Positions 24,869 to 33,277 of a stretch of DNA of 64,000 bases are shown here, piece by piece. Source of the stretch: Rubrobacter tropicus (GTDB lineage: Bacteria; Actinomycetota; Rubrobacteria; Rubrobacterales; Rubrobacteraceae); contig NZ_CP045119.1 in NCBI RefSeq assembly GCF_011492945.1, positions 248,001 through 312,000 on the forward strand, given 5' to 3'. The first letter of the stretch is position 1; each line of letters starts with the position of its first letter. The position numbers and the translations under genes are program-made. The notes under the pieces are model-generated. The model had not been told where the DNA came from and did no database searches. It worked only from the letters and a program-made list of their open reading frames with translations.

Positions 24869-26530
24869 TCACTCCGCAGGAGTGAGCTTGTAGAGTATGT
24901 TCTCCTCCACCTCTCTTACTTCGAAGCCGAAAGCTTCGTAGCGTTTGGGGTCGGGGATGTATTCGCTGTCGAGGACGTAGACGGGGCCTTTTTGGGCGGC
25001 GATCTTCGCGGCTTTGACGCCGCTGAAGTCGTCCGTGCCGTAGCGGCGGTCGGTCTCTTTCAGGGTCAGGTCTGCGGGCCATACGATGTCCGCGTACTCG
25101 ACTTCCGTGTTGTGGAGGTAGGGGTCCACGAGGGTGAGGTCCTGGCGGCGCCTCTCGACGAGGACCAGGTACCACGCGCTGCTGCGGTGGTGCAGGATCG
25201 TCGCGTTCGGGGCGGCCTTCTCGGCGATGGCGTCTACCTGCTGCCGGCCCAGGTTCGCCTCGCTCATGTCGTTCGCCGCCGAGGTCTCCCGCACCCCGAT
25301 GAGCGGAATGAGCAGCAACGCCACCGATAGAACGACCAGGATCGCCCTCTGCGGCATCCGCGGGAGGCGTTCGGTAAGGTGCTCCGCCTCCGTCAGCAAC
25401 GCCCCGAGGCCCACGGCCGTCCAGAGGCAGAGGACGAGGTAGGTCGGGATGAAATACAGGTTGATGTCCGGGATGTCGTTCTCGATGGAGTAGAAAGCCC
25501 AGCCGAGAAACAGGAAGCCCAGGAGCAGGCCGACGGGCCGGTCGCGGGCCACCATGAGCGCGGCACCCGTGAGGCCGACCATGACGAGGACGGGGTTTAT
25601 GTTGTCCGTAAGGTGCCCCCAGTAGAAGAGCAGCCTGCCCGGCAGTTCCGCCGGACCGTAGGCGAAGAAAGAGCCCGTGAGGTTGCCGCCGCTCACCACG
25701 TACCAGAAGCGCTCGAAGTTGGACGGGTTGTTCGCCTCCATCGGCGCGTCCATCCAGGACCGTATGGGCAGGTAGAGGTAGGGCGTGAGCCCGAGCAAGA
25801 AGAGCCCGGCGCACTTGAGCATCAGGCGCCACTCCAGGAGCCGTCTCCGGTCGACGAGGCCAACGAAGAGGAGGCTCGCGGGCAAGAGCAACCCGCTCGT
25901 CAGGTGGTGGGTGAGGCAGAGGCCGCAGAGAAGGGCGGCCAGGAGCAGGTAGCGGTCCCTCTCGCGGTCGCGCCAGAGGAGCAGGCAGACGAGGGTCAGC
26001 GCTATGAAGAGCGCGTTCATCGTGTAGACCTCGGCGATCACGGCCTGGGACCAGATCGCCCCCCCGAGCCCGAAAGCCACCGCCGCGACCGCGGCCGCCA
26101 CGACACGTCGGCTCAACAGATACCCCGCCCCGAAGACGACCCCCACCGCGAGCGCCGCGTAGGCCGCGCTCGCCAGGTTGACCCTGTAGGCTACGTCGCC
26201 CACCGGCAGGTAGGTGAAGAAGTGGGTGAGGGTGAGGTACGTCGGGTAGCCCGTCGGGTGCGTGATGCCGAGTACGGCGACCTGCATCTGGAGCATGACC
26301 GCGTCGAGCATGTCGGGGTCGTCGTAATAGAGGACCGTCGGCGCCAGCGTCCTCACGTAGAGCACGAAGACGAAGAGGCCGGCTGCCGTACCGGCCAGCG
26401 CCGGGCCGAGCCTGCCGAGGCGTCCCTTCCCGCTCGGGAGGGTGCCGGACGGGGCAAGGGTCCTGCCGTTGTGTTCTCTCTCCTGGGCCAAGCTGCGGAT
26501 CATCCTCGGTCCGGTTTCGGGCCGGGACAT
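24869..26530 (-). CDS. DUF2723 family GT-C-like membrane protein
   Basis: A 553-residue protein with about 11 membrane helices and a C-terminal soluble domain. The N-terminal outer loop has VLYYDDPDMLDAV followed by GITHPTGYPTYLTLTHFF, the DUF2723 hallmark (acidic pair, then HPTGYP). This family is related to protein O-mannosyltransferases and uses lipid-linked sugars at the outer face. Start ATG at 26530. Three 10-bp repeats ending TTAATA lie about 20-50 bases upstream, and the divergent neighbour is the sulfoquinovose synthase gene. Donor and acceptor unknown; likely part of the same glycan pathway. Confidence 0.82.
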   Translation of the reverse strand: MSRPETGPRMIRSLAQEREHNGRTLAPSGTLPSGKGRLGRLGPALAGTAAGLFVFVLYVRTLAPTVLYYDDPDMLDAVMLQMQVAVLGITHPTGYPTYLTLTHFFTYLPVGDVAYRVNLASAAYAALAVGVVFGAGYLLSRRVVAAAVAAVAFGLGGAIWSQAVIAEVYTMNALFIALTLVCLLLWRDRERDRYLLLAALLCGLCLTHHLTSGLLLPASLLFVGLVDRRRLLEWRLMLKCAGLFLLGLTPYLYLPIRSWMDAPMEANNPSNFERFWYVVSGGNLTGSFFAYGPAELPGRLLFYWGHLTDNINPVLVMVGLTGAALMVARDRPVGLLLGFLFLGWAFYSIENDIPDINLYFIPTYLVLCLWTAVGLGALLTEAEHLTERLPRMPQRAILVVLSVALLLIPLIGVRETSAANDMSEANLGRQQVDAIAEKAAPNATILHHRSSAWYLVLVERRRQDLTLVDPYLHNTEVEYADIVWPADLTLKETDRRYGTDDFSGVKAAKIAAQKGPVYVLDSEYIPDPKRYEAFGFEVREVEENILYKLTPAE

Positions 26531-26550
26531 TGTACTTCAGCCGGCCATGG

Positions 26551-26580
26551 GTTATTAATAGACATTAATATGGGTTAATA
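26551..26580. repeat. Three 10-bp phased TTAATA repeats
   Basis: GTTATTAATA, GACATTAATA and TGGGTTAATA follow each other without gap, an AT-rich island in GC-rich DNA. It sits just upstream of the minus-strand DUF2723 gene. One-helical-turn spacing suggests a binding site; the factor is unknown. Confidence 0.6.
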
Positions 26581-26639
26581 TACATGCCGTCGGGTAAAGC
26601 CTGACGGGCAGGGCCTGTCGCGTCCGGCGTGCCGGTGAG

Positions 26640-26679
26640 GTTGAACAGAGCGTTTACCGGGGTTTAAGAACCGTTTAAC
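26640..26679 (+). promoter_or_regulatory. PHO-box-like array upstream of sulfoquinovose synthase gene
   Basis: GTTGAAC (26640), GTTTACC (26652), GTTTAAG (26662) and GTTTAAC (26673) keep an 11-base average period (12, 10, 11). A TATACA -10-like hexamer follows at 26689-26694, 9 bases after the array, the usual place for an activator replacing the -35. Confidence 0.6.
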
Positions 26680-26782
26680 CGTTTATCCTATACAATCGGC
26701 GGCTGGCGTGTGCGGCGCGGGCCGAAGCGCGAAAAAAGCGGTGTGATCCGCGACAGATGCCCGGAAGAAGGGAGCACGAAAA

Positions 26783-27982
26783 ATGAAGGTACTGGTTCTC
26801 GGCGGCGACGGCTTCTGTGGCTGGCCCACCTCGCTGCACCTCTCGGCGCAGGGATACGAGGTGGCCATAGTCGACAATCTCTCCCGGCGCAAGATAGATG
26901 TCGAGTTGGAATGCGAGTCCCTCACCCCGATCCGCCCCATGGGCGAGCGCCTTCGCGTCTGGGAGGAGCTGACCGGCAACCGGATAGACTTCCACAACAT
27001 AAACGTCGCCCAGAACTACCAGCGGCTTCTTGATCTGCTCCTCGAGTGGCAGCCCGACGCGGTCATCCACTTCGCCGAGCAACGGGCCGCGCCCTACTCG
27101 ATGAAGTCCAGCTACCACAAGCGCTACACCGTGGACAACAACCTCAACGCTACCAACAACCTGCTGGCGGCGATCACCGAGAGCGGGCTCGACACCCACG
27201 TGGTGCACCTGGGGACCATGGGCGTCTACGGTTACGGCACGGCCGGGATGCAGATCCCCGAGGGGTATCTGACGGTCAAGGTCGAGACCGAAGAGGGCGA
27301 GCTCGTAGAGCAGGAGATCCTCTACCCGCCTAACCCCGGCAGCATCTACCACATGACCAAGACCCAGGATCAGCTCCTGTTCGCCTACTACAACAAGAAC
27401 GACGGGACGCGCGTCACCGACCTGCACCAGGGCATCGTGTGGGGGACCCAGACCCAGGAGACCAGGCTGGACGAGCGCCTCATAAACCGCTTCGACTACG
27501 ACGGCGACTACGGCACCGTCCTCAACCGCTTCCTGATGCAGGCCGCCGTGGGCTACCCGCTCACCGTCCACGGCACGGGCGGCCAGACCCGCGCTTTCAT
27601 CCACATCCAGGACACCGTGCGCTGCATACAGCTCGCCCTGGAGAACCCGCCCGAGAGGGGCGACCGCGTCAACGTCTACAACCAGATGACCGAGACCCAC
27701 CGTTTGCGCGACCTCGCCAAGATGGTCTCCGAGCGCACGGGTGCCGAGATAGACTACGTGCCCAATCCGCGCAACGAGGCCGCCGAGAACGATCTGCACG
27801 TCCGCAACGATCGCTTCCTGGACCTGGGCCTGCAACCGACCACTTTAAGCGAAGGGTTGCTGGAGGAGGTCACCGAGATAGCCCGCCGGTACGCCCACCG
27901 CTGCGACACCTCGAAGATCCCCGCCACCTCGCTGTGGAGGCCGCGGGAGGAGATCGCGCACCAGCAGGAGGGACATCGGTAA
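26783..27982 (+). CDS. sqdB: UDP-sulfoquinovose synthase (SQD1/SqdB/Agl3 family)
   Basis: A 399-residue extended SDR enzyme that makes UDP-sulfoquinovose from UDP-glucose and sulfite. Landmarks: NAD-binding GGDGFCGWPTSLHLS, DNLSRRKIDVELECESLTPI, the substrate loop with IRPMGERLRVWEE, LGTMGVYGYGT, the catalytic YHMTK (YxxxK), and GQTRAFIHIQDTVRCIQ. AAGGGAGC precedes the ATG. The following GT2 gene starts 2 bases after the stop. In bacteria and plants the product feeds sulfolipid made under phosphate limitation; in Sulfolobus (Agl3) it feeds an N-glycan. The PHO-box-like array fits the first use and the DPM1-like neighbour the second. Confidence 0.92.
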   Translation: MKVLVLGGDGFCGWPTSLHLSAQGYEVAIVDNLSRRKIDVELECESLTPIRPMGERLRVWEELTGNRIDFHNINVAQNYQRLLDLLLEWQPDAVIHFAEQRAAPYSMKSSYHKRYTVDNNLNATNNLLAAITESGLDTHVVHLGTMGVYGYGTAGMQIPEGYLTVKVETEEGELVEQEILYPPNPGSIYHMTKTQDQLLFAYYNKNDGTRVTDLHQGIVWGTQTQETRLDERLINRFDYDGDYGTVLNRFLMQAAVGYPLTVHGTGGQTRAFIHIQDTVRCIQLALENPPERGDRVNVYNQMTETHRLRDLAKMVSERTGAEIDYVPNPRNEAAENDLHVRNDRFLDLGLQPTTLSEGLLEEVTEIARRYAHRCDTSKIPATSLWRPREEIAHQQEGHR

Positions 27983-27984
27983 GG

Positions 27985-29037
27985 ATGTTCGCGGCAGAAC
28001 ACATAAGCATCGCCGGCGTCGTCATTGCGCTGCTCTTCGTGGCGTACGGCATCTTCAAGTTCCGCGGCGGGGGGAGCAGGCTCGACCTGCTCCTCTCGCT
28101 CGCGATCGCGCTCGGCGTGGCGCTCGTCTCCGTGGTGCCCCAGATCTTCGAGCCCGTAAGCCGCCTGCTCGGCCTCGAGAACCGCGCCTTCGCCCTGCTC
28201 GGGCTGGCGAACCTCCTGCTCTTCGCGCTCTTTCTGAACCTTTTGGGTAGGGTCCGGTTGGCGGGACGCAAGAGCGGCGAGATCGTCACCGGCCTCGCCG
28301 TCAAGGAGTACACCGAGAAGCACCTCTCGCCCAAGGAGAGGCTCGAAGGGCACCCCGGCGAGATCCTGATAATCGTCCCGGCCTACGACGAGGAAGGCGG
28401 CATCCAGGGCGTGCTGCGCCGCATCCCCGACGAGGTCCTGGGCCACGAGGTCAAGACCGTGGTCGTGGACGACGGCTCGAAGGACGCCACGGCGGCCAGG
28501 GCCAGGGCCGAGGGCGTCCCCGTAGTCTCCCACGTCGTCAACCGGGGCCAGGGCGACGCCTTGCGCACCGGCTTCGCCATCGCCGAGGCCGAGCGTTCCC
28601 TCGCCGTCGTCAACCTCGACGCCGACGGACAGTACAAGCCGGAAGAGCTCGACCGCCTCGTCGGGCCCATCATCGAGGGGAAGGCCGACTTCGTGCTCGG
28701 GAGCCGGTTCATGGGCTTCTACGAGGAGGCGGGGAGCGTCAGGCACGTCGGCGTCGTGTTTTTCTCGCGCCTGATCTCGCTTCTCACAGGCGTAAAGGTC
28801 TCGGACTGCACGAACGGCTACCGGGCCATAAGGGTCTCGGAGCTCCACAAGATGGACCTCCGGGAAGACCGCTTCAACGCCAACGAGATCACCCTCGAAG
28901 CCCTCAGGAACAGGCTGCGCTTCCACCAGGTCCCCGTCTCCATGATGACCCGGGCCGCCGGCGAGACGAAGAAGCCCCCGAGGTTGGCCTACCCGCTGGG
29001 CGTCTTCCGCGTCATCATCTCGACCTGGCTCAGGTAG
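27985..29037 (+). CDS. GT2 glycosyltransferase, DPM1-like, with DUF2304-type N-terminal membrane domain
   Basis: A 350-residue protein starting 2 bases after the sulfoquinovose synthase stop, with GGAGG upstream; translational coupling is likely. Residues 1-~90 carry three membrane helices, resembling DUF2304 (FAAEHISIAGVVIALLFVAYG). Residues ~115-330 are a GT-A/GT2 catalytic domain of the polyprenyl-phosphate sugar synthase kind: ILIIVPAYDEEGGI, VVVDDGSKDAT, NRGQGDALRTGF, the metal-binding DADGQY, GSRFMG, DCTNGYRAI. Such enzymes load sugars on a polyprenyl phosphate for GT-C enzymes. Sulfoquinovose as substrate is inferred from operon position only. In most bacteria DUF2304 is a separate protein. 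Confidence 0.85.
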   Translation: MFAAEHISIAGVVIALLFVAYGIFKFRGGGSRLDLLLSLAIALGVALVSVVPQIFEPVSRLLGLENRAFALLGLANLLLFALFLNLLGRVRLAGRKSGEIVTGLAVKEYTEKHLSPKERLEGHPGEILIIVPAYDEEGGIQGVLRRIPDEVLGHEVKTVVVDDGSKDATAARARAEGVPVVSHVVNRGQGDALRTGFAIAEAERSLAVVNLDADGQYKPEELDRLVGPIIEGKADFVLGSRFMGFYEEAGSVRHVGVVFFSRLISLLTGVKVSDCTNGYRAIRVSELHKMDLREDRFNANEITLEALRNRLRFHQVPVSMMTRAAGETKKPPRLAYPLGVFRVIISTWLR

Positions 29038-29198
29038 CACGGCGCTTCGCGGGCTTTCGGCTTTTTGTTTTTGGCCGGGTGTTGGTCGTTTGCGGAGGGG
29101 GCCAGACATCAGGTTTGTGGTGTCTGACGGCGGGGCTTGGCGTATTCTTCTTGGGTGAGGATGCCACTGGTTTCGCCGTTCGGTAGTGGGAAAGCCCT

Positions 29199-30308
29199 TT
29201 GACGTTGCGCGTCCTGTCTTTGCGGGAGTTGAACCGGGCCACGCTCGCCCGCCAGATGCTGCTCGAACGGGCGGAGGTCTCTCCTTATGAGGCGGTCCGG
29301 CGATTGGTCGGACTTCAGGCGCAGGTGCCGAACCCGCCCTACGTCGGGCTCTGGACGAGGTTGCGCGACTTCGGGCGCGGGGATCTTACGGGTCTGATGG
29401 AGCGTCGGCGGGTCGTCCGGGCTCCGCTCATGCGCTCCACCCTGCATCTGATGGCGGCCGAGGACTACCTCTCGCTGTGGCCGGCCCTCCAGCCCGCCCT
29501 CGTGCGCGCCCTGAACGCCTTTTTCGGCAAGAGGGCGAAAGACGTAAAGATCCGGAGGCTCGTAGCGGCGGCGCGTGACGCCCTGGACGAAGCGCCGCGC
29601 ACCATGGGCGAGCTCAAGAGGGTGCTCGCGGAGGTCGAACCGGGCCGCGACGGGGACGCGCTCAACTACGCCGTGCGGGCCCACCTCCCGCTCGTGCAGG
29701 TGCCGCCCGGCGGCACGTGGGGCTCCGGCGCCGCGGCCGCCTACGCGACCGCCGAATCCAGGCTCGGCCCACCGGCGCCGGACCCCGAGGCCGCCCTGCG
29801 CGACCTCCTCTTCCGCTACCTGGCGGCGTTTGGCCCCGCGAGCGTCAAGGATTTCCAGGCGTGGTCCGGCCTCGTCCGCCTGAAAGGGCCGGTTGAGGAG
29901 ATGAAGGGTGAGTTGCGTCTGCTCAGGGACGAGCGCGGCGGCGAACTGCTGGATCTGCCGGACGCCCCACTGCCACCGCCCGACGCCCTCGCTCCGCCCC
30001 GCTTCGTGCCAGAGTACGACAACCTCGTACTCTCCCACGCCGACAGGCGAAGGGTTATCGCCGACGAGGACCGCAAGAAAGTGTTTCTCTCGGCGGCGCG
30101 GGTCAGGGCGACTTTCCTGCTCGACGGTTTCGTGGCCGGGGTGTGGAAGATCGAGAAAACGAAAAATGCGGCATCCCTCATCGTCGAACCGTTCGCGCCG
30201 CTGTCCACAGAAGACCGCGACGCGCTTGCCGAGGATGGCGAACGCCTCCTGCGCTTCGCCACCGACGGCGAACCGGAGATCGACATCCATTTCGCGCCAC
30301 CCGGTTGA
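29199..30308 (+). CDS. AlkZ/AlkX-like winged-helix DNA glycosylase family protein
   Basis: A 369-residue member of the HTH_42 (YcaQ/AlkZ) family. The N-terminal block RRLVGLQAQVPNPPYVGLWTRL includes the Q-x-Q motif (QAQ) that in AlkZ enzymes is needed to excise alkylated or crosslinked bases. RAPLMRSTLHLMAAEDYLSLWPALQ and the late FDGFVAGVWKIEK-type segment are also family features. Start TTG at 29199 after GGGAAAG is the best guess; another TTG at 29205 is possible. Cytoplasmic DNA repair, possibly against a self-made genotoxin in some actinobacteria, but no such cluster is visible here. Confidence 0.8.
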   Translation: MTLRVLSLRELNRATLARQMLLERAEVSPYEAVRRLVGLQAQVPNPPYVGLWTRLRDFGRGDLTGLMERRRVVRAPLMRSTLHLMAAEDYLSLWPALQPALVRALNAFFGKRAKDVKIRRLVAAARDALDEAPRTMGELKRVLAEVEPGRDGDALNYAVRAHLPLVQVPPGGTWGSGAAAAYATAESRLGPPAPDPEAALRDLLFRYLAAFGPASVKDFQAWSGLVRLKGPVEEMKGELRLLRDERGGELLDLPDAPLPPPDALAPPRFVPEYDNLVLSHADRRRVIADEDRKKVFLSAARVRATFLLDGFVAGVWKIEKTKNAASLIVEPFAPLSTEDRDALAEDGERLLRFATDGEPEIDIHFAPPG

Positions 30309-30370
30309 TGCCCGGCGCGTCGGTGTAAGGGGCAACCGTTACGCGCCCACACACCGACAGACGGACGTAG

Positions 30371-30390
30371 GGGCGGTTCGCGAACCGCCC
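30371..30390. repeat. 20-bp perfect palindrome
   Basis: GGGCGGTTCG followed by its exact complement, flanked by GTAG and TTAC that extend the symmetry imperfectly, in the 137-base gap before the flippase gene. It resembles short palindromic repeats that recur in many thermophilic genomes, or it could be a terminator without a U tract. Confidence 0.7.
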
Positions 30391-30445
30391 TTACGCAACC
30401 GACAGGTCCACGGACCCGCGTCCGGTCCCCATCGTATGGCGTAAG

Positions 30446-31711
30446 ATGCGCGGTGTGAGGTTCGCGAACGTACTCAAGGGAAGGCAGGGCGCGGGGGCGG
30501 GTAGCGTTGCTATCGCGGTTTCGTTCGGGATCTCCGGCGTGCTGACCTATGCTTTCCACAGCCTGGCGGCCCGGACGCTTGGAGAAGAGGGTTATGCGCC
30601 CCTCGCGCTTCTGTGGTCGGCCACCTTTCTGACGGTTCAGGTCCTTTGGGTCGGGGGTACTCAGACCCTCGGGCGTTACATAGCCGAGCGTGAGGCGCAG
30701 GGCCAGAACTGGCGACCGGTAGAGTCTTCGGTGATGCGCTGGCAGGCGGTATTGCTCGGCGTGTTCGTTGTCGTGGCGTTGCTTGCCAGCCCGTTGCTAA
30801 CGGCGACCGTTTTCGAGGATTGGTGGCTGACGGCGGCCTTTATCCTGGTCGTGGCGCTCTACGCGCCGGAGTACTTCCGGCGCGGCATCTTCAACGGGCA
30901 TCGGCAGTCACTCCGCCTGGGGGGGCAGATCGTGGCGGAGGCGGCGGGACGTCTGCTCCTGGCAGCCGTCTTGCTGTTCGTTGGCTGGGGCGTGTTCGGA
31001 CCCGCGCTCGCCATAGTGCTCGCGCCGGTGATCGGCGTGCTCGCCGTTCGGCCGGCGCCCGTCGCCGTCCCGGACGTCGAAGGCGAGTCGTTCTCCGCCG
31101 GCAAAGCCTTCCGTTTCGCCGGTCCGGTCCTGGCGTGCATGGCCTTCGCCCAGGCCCTGATGAACGGGGGACCGATCCTCGCGAGCCTTCTCGGGGGTAC
31201 CAACGCCCAGGTCGCCGTCCTCGGCGCCGCGCTCATCCTGACCCGAATCCCGCAGTACGTCTTGAGCCCGGCCATCGGCGCCCTGCTGCCCCGCGCCAGC
31301 CGCATACTCTCTACGGAAGGCCGTGCTTCCTTCAACCGCTTCGTGGTCGGGGCCGCGAGCATCGTGGGCCTCGTCGGCGCCATTATGGTAGGGGGGACGT
31401 GGCTGCTGGGCGAGTGGGGGCTCAGGCTGTTCGCGGACTTCGAGGCGAGCCGGGGTGTGCTCGTAGCCTTGGCGGCGATGGCGGCCTTCTACATACTCTC
31501 CGAGACCCTAAATCAAGCCCTCTTCGCCCTCGGACGCGAACGCCTCGCCGCCTTCGGCTGGCTACTCGGCCTCCTTGCTTCCATCTTCTGCGTGGCGACC
31601 TTGAACCTCGGCGTGGTCGAGAGGGTCTCTTTCTCCCTCACCGTGGGCGCAACCGTAGCAGCCCTCGCCCAGATAATCTTCTACCTCATCGCCCGCCGCA
31701 GACCTTCCTGA
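30446..31711 (+). CDS. Polysaccharide flippase (Wzx/MVF family)
   Basis: A 421-residue protein with about 12 membrane helices, matching O-antigen/teichoic-type flippases (oligosaccharidyl-lipid/polysaccharide exporter superfamily). The start FGISGVLTYAFHSLAARTLGEEGYAPLALLWS is typical of the first two helices. Later LGAALILTRIPQYVLSPAIGALLPRASR and the closing helix pair also match. Members move lipid-linked glycan units across the membrane. ATG at 30446 has a weak ribosome site. It sits within the GT-C and epimerase region, so it may flip the unit those enzymes build; the substrate is inferred from context. Confidence 0.82.
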   Translation: MRGVRFANVLKGRQGAGAGSVAIAVSFGISGVLTYAFHSLAARTLGEEGYAPLALLWSATFLTVQVLWVGGTQTLGRYIAEREAQGQNWRPVESSVMRWQAVLLGVFVVVALLASPLLTATVFEDWWLTAAFILVVALYAPEYFRRGIFNGHRQSLRLGGQIVAEAAGRLLLAAVLLFVGWGVFGPALAIVLAPVIGVLAVRPAPVAVPDVEGESFSAGKAFRFAGPVLACMAFAQALMNGGPILASLLGGTNAQVAVLGAALILTRIPQYVLSPAIGALLPRASRILSTEGRASFNRFVVGAASIVGLVGAIMVGGTWLLGEWGLRLFADFEASRGVLVALAAMAAFYILSETLNQALFALGRERLAAFGWLLGLLASIFCVATLNLGVVERVSFSLTVGATVAALAQIIFYLIARRRPS

Positions 31712-31735
31712 GACCCGAAACCTGTAGCCCGACTT

Positions 31736-31936
31736 TCAGGTTCCGCGGGGGTGGAGGGTTCGGTCCCAGAGGTCCCTGAGTTCCTCTTCCACGGCCGAGA
31801 TCACCCGCTCCAGGTGCAGGTCGTCGAGGCGGGTGCGCATGTCGTGGCCTTCGGGATAGGTCTGGGCGATCTCCTCGACCCCCCGCAGCCTGTCCCGCAC
31901 AAGCTCCAGCTTGCGGATCTCCTCCGCCATAGCCAT
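31736..31936 (-). CDS. Small unknown helical protein (66 aa)
   Basis: A short frame starting ATG at 31936 with AAGGAG 7 bases upstream, a strong initiation site. The peptide (MAMAEEIRKLELVRDRLRG ... HLERVISAVEEELRDLWDR) is highly charged and reads as two long amphipathic helices, probably a coiled coil. Family not recognised. It lies 103 bases downstream of the epimerase gene on the same strand and may share its transcript. A longer reading of the same frame up to 32206 runs through the epimerase gene and is not credible. Confidence 0.55.
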   Translation of the reverse strand: MAMAEEIRKLELVRDRLRGVEEIAQTYPEGHDMRTRLDDLHLERVISAVEEELRDLWDRTLHPRGT

Positions 31937-32039
31937 CCGGCGCTCCTTGCCCGCCCTTACCTCTGGCCCTTCTCTCTCCACCGCTGCCTCCCGGTTCGCT
32001 GCCGAACATATCCTACGACATCCAGGATATACCCCGTTT

Positions 32040-33029
32040 CTAGCGGTTCTTCTCCATAAACCATTCCACGGTGCGGCGCAGGCCCTCATCGAGGTCCGTC
32101 TCGGCCTGCCAGCCGAGGAGGCGTTTGGCCTTCGAGGTGTCGGCGAAGTTGCGGCGGACCTCGCCGCGGCGGGCTTCGGTGTAGCGGACCTCGACGTCCT
32201 TGACACCCGCTTCGGCCAGGGCGGGGAGGAGTTTGTCGGTGAGCTCGCGGACGGTCGTCTCCGCGCTCGTGGCGATCTGGAACGTCTCGCCGCCGACGCC
32301 TTCTGTGGTGGCGGAGAGCTTTATGGCCCTTACCAGGTCCCCGATAAATATGTAGTCGCGGGTCTGGGTGCCGTCGCCGTAGATCTCGAGCGTCTCCCCG
32401 CCTGCGGCTCTTTTTATGAACCTGGCGACGACGCTGTTCTTGTGGCCCGAGAGCGGGCCGTAGACGTTGCCGAAGCGTAAGGCCACGCTCCCTATGTCGA
32501 AGGTCTGGAAGTAGGCGGAGCAGTAGCCCTCGCCGGCGAGCTTGCTGGCGCCGTAGGGCGCGACCGGGTGGGGGGCCATCTCCTCGTGGATGGGCGGTTC
32601 CGCGTCCCCGATCACGGTCCCCCCGCTGGAGGCGAAGACGAACCGACCCACGCCGTTGTGCCTGGCGGCCTCGAGGTAGTTCAGGGTGCCGAAGACGTTG
32701 CTCCGGCAGTCGCCCATCGGGTCTTCGACGGAGGGAAGGACGCCGGTGTTGGCGGCGAGGTGGACTATCACGTCCGCGCCCTCGGCCGCCCGCAAGGCGA
32801 GGTCGGCGTCCGTGATGTCGCCGACGACGAGCTCGACGGGCCCGTCCGGGTCTATCGGGCCCGGGGATTCCGAGGGTTTCTCCACGAATTCCGCCGCCGT
32901 TTTCAAGTCGTCGCGGTCGCCGACGGTGAGGTTGTCGACGACGCGGATGCCGTGGTTGCCCTCTTGTTTGAGGGACCGGATCAGGGCCGTCCCTATAAAC
33001 CCGCAGCCGCCCGTTATGAGCCAGTTCAA
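32040..33029 (-). CDS. NAD-dependent sugar epimerase/dehydratase (GalE-like SDR)
   Basis: A 329-residue extended SDR. NAD motif TGGCGFIGT at residues ~6-14; D in RVVDNL for adenosine ribose; FVFASSGGTVIGD; the catalytic YGASK (YxxxK); LRFGNVYGP; TRDYIFIGDLVRAI. These are typical of UDP-glucose 4-epimerase or related UDP-sugar epimerases and dehydratases; the exact substrate cannot be told. Cytoplasmic supply of a sugar nucleotide for the surrounding glycan genes is likely. Start ATG at 33029. It is divergent from the Tat-exported sulfatase. Confidence 0.85.
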   Translation of the reverse strand: MNWLITGGCGFIGTALIRSLKQEGNHGIRVVDNLTVGDRDDLKTAAEFVEKPSESPGPIDPDGPVELVVGDITDADLALRAAEGADVIVHLAANTGVLPSVEDPMGDCRSNVFGTLNYLEAARHNGVGRFVFASSGGTVIGDAEPPIHEEMAPHPVAPYGASKLAGEGYCSAYFQTFDIGSVALRFGNVYGPLSGHKNSVVARFIKRAAGGETLEIYGDGTQTRDYIFIGDLVRAIKLSATTEGVGGETFQIATSAETTVRELTDKLLPALAEAGVKDVEVRYTEARRGEVRRNFADTSKAKRLLGWQAETDLDEGLRRTVEWFMEKNR

Positions 33030-33277
33030 ACCGATCTCCTCTTCGAATCGTGAAAGTGCGCGCCCGTCTTTTTGCCGCGCCTACCTTAATGCAACCAGGG
33101 ACGGAGCGCGAGCCCCGGGCCTCTCCTGCGAAGAGCGGCGCGGCACGTTACAATCTCCGGCGGCCCGGCGCCGTTTGGCGGGCCGTTGTAGAAAAGCGGG
33201 GCACCCGCTCCGAGAGAGAATCCCGAAACCACAGACGGCCCGCCGCGGTTCCCGCCATGGCCGTCAGGAGGAACAGA

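Noticed and set aside
27439-27984. An N-terminal extension of the GT2 gene
   Set aside because: It overlaps the well-conserved sulfoquinovose synthase gene in another frame; the ATG at 27985 follows GGAGG and the previous stop.
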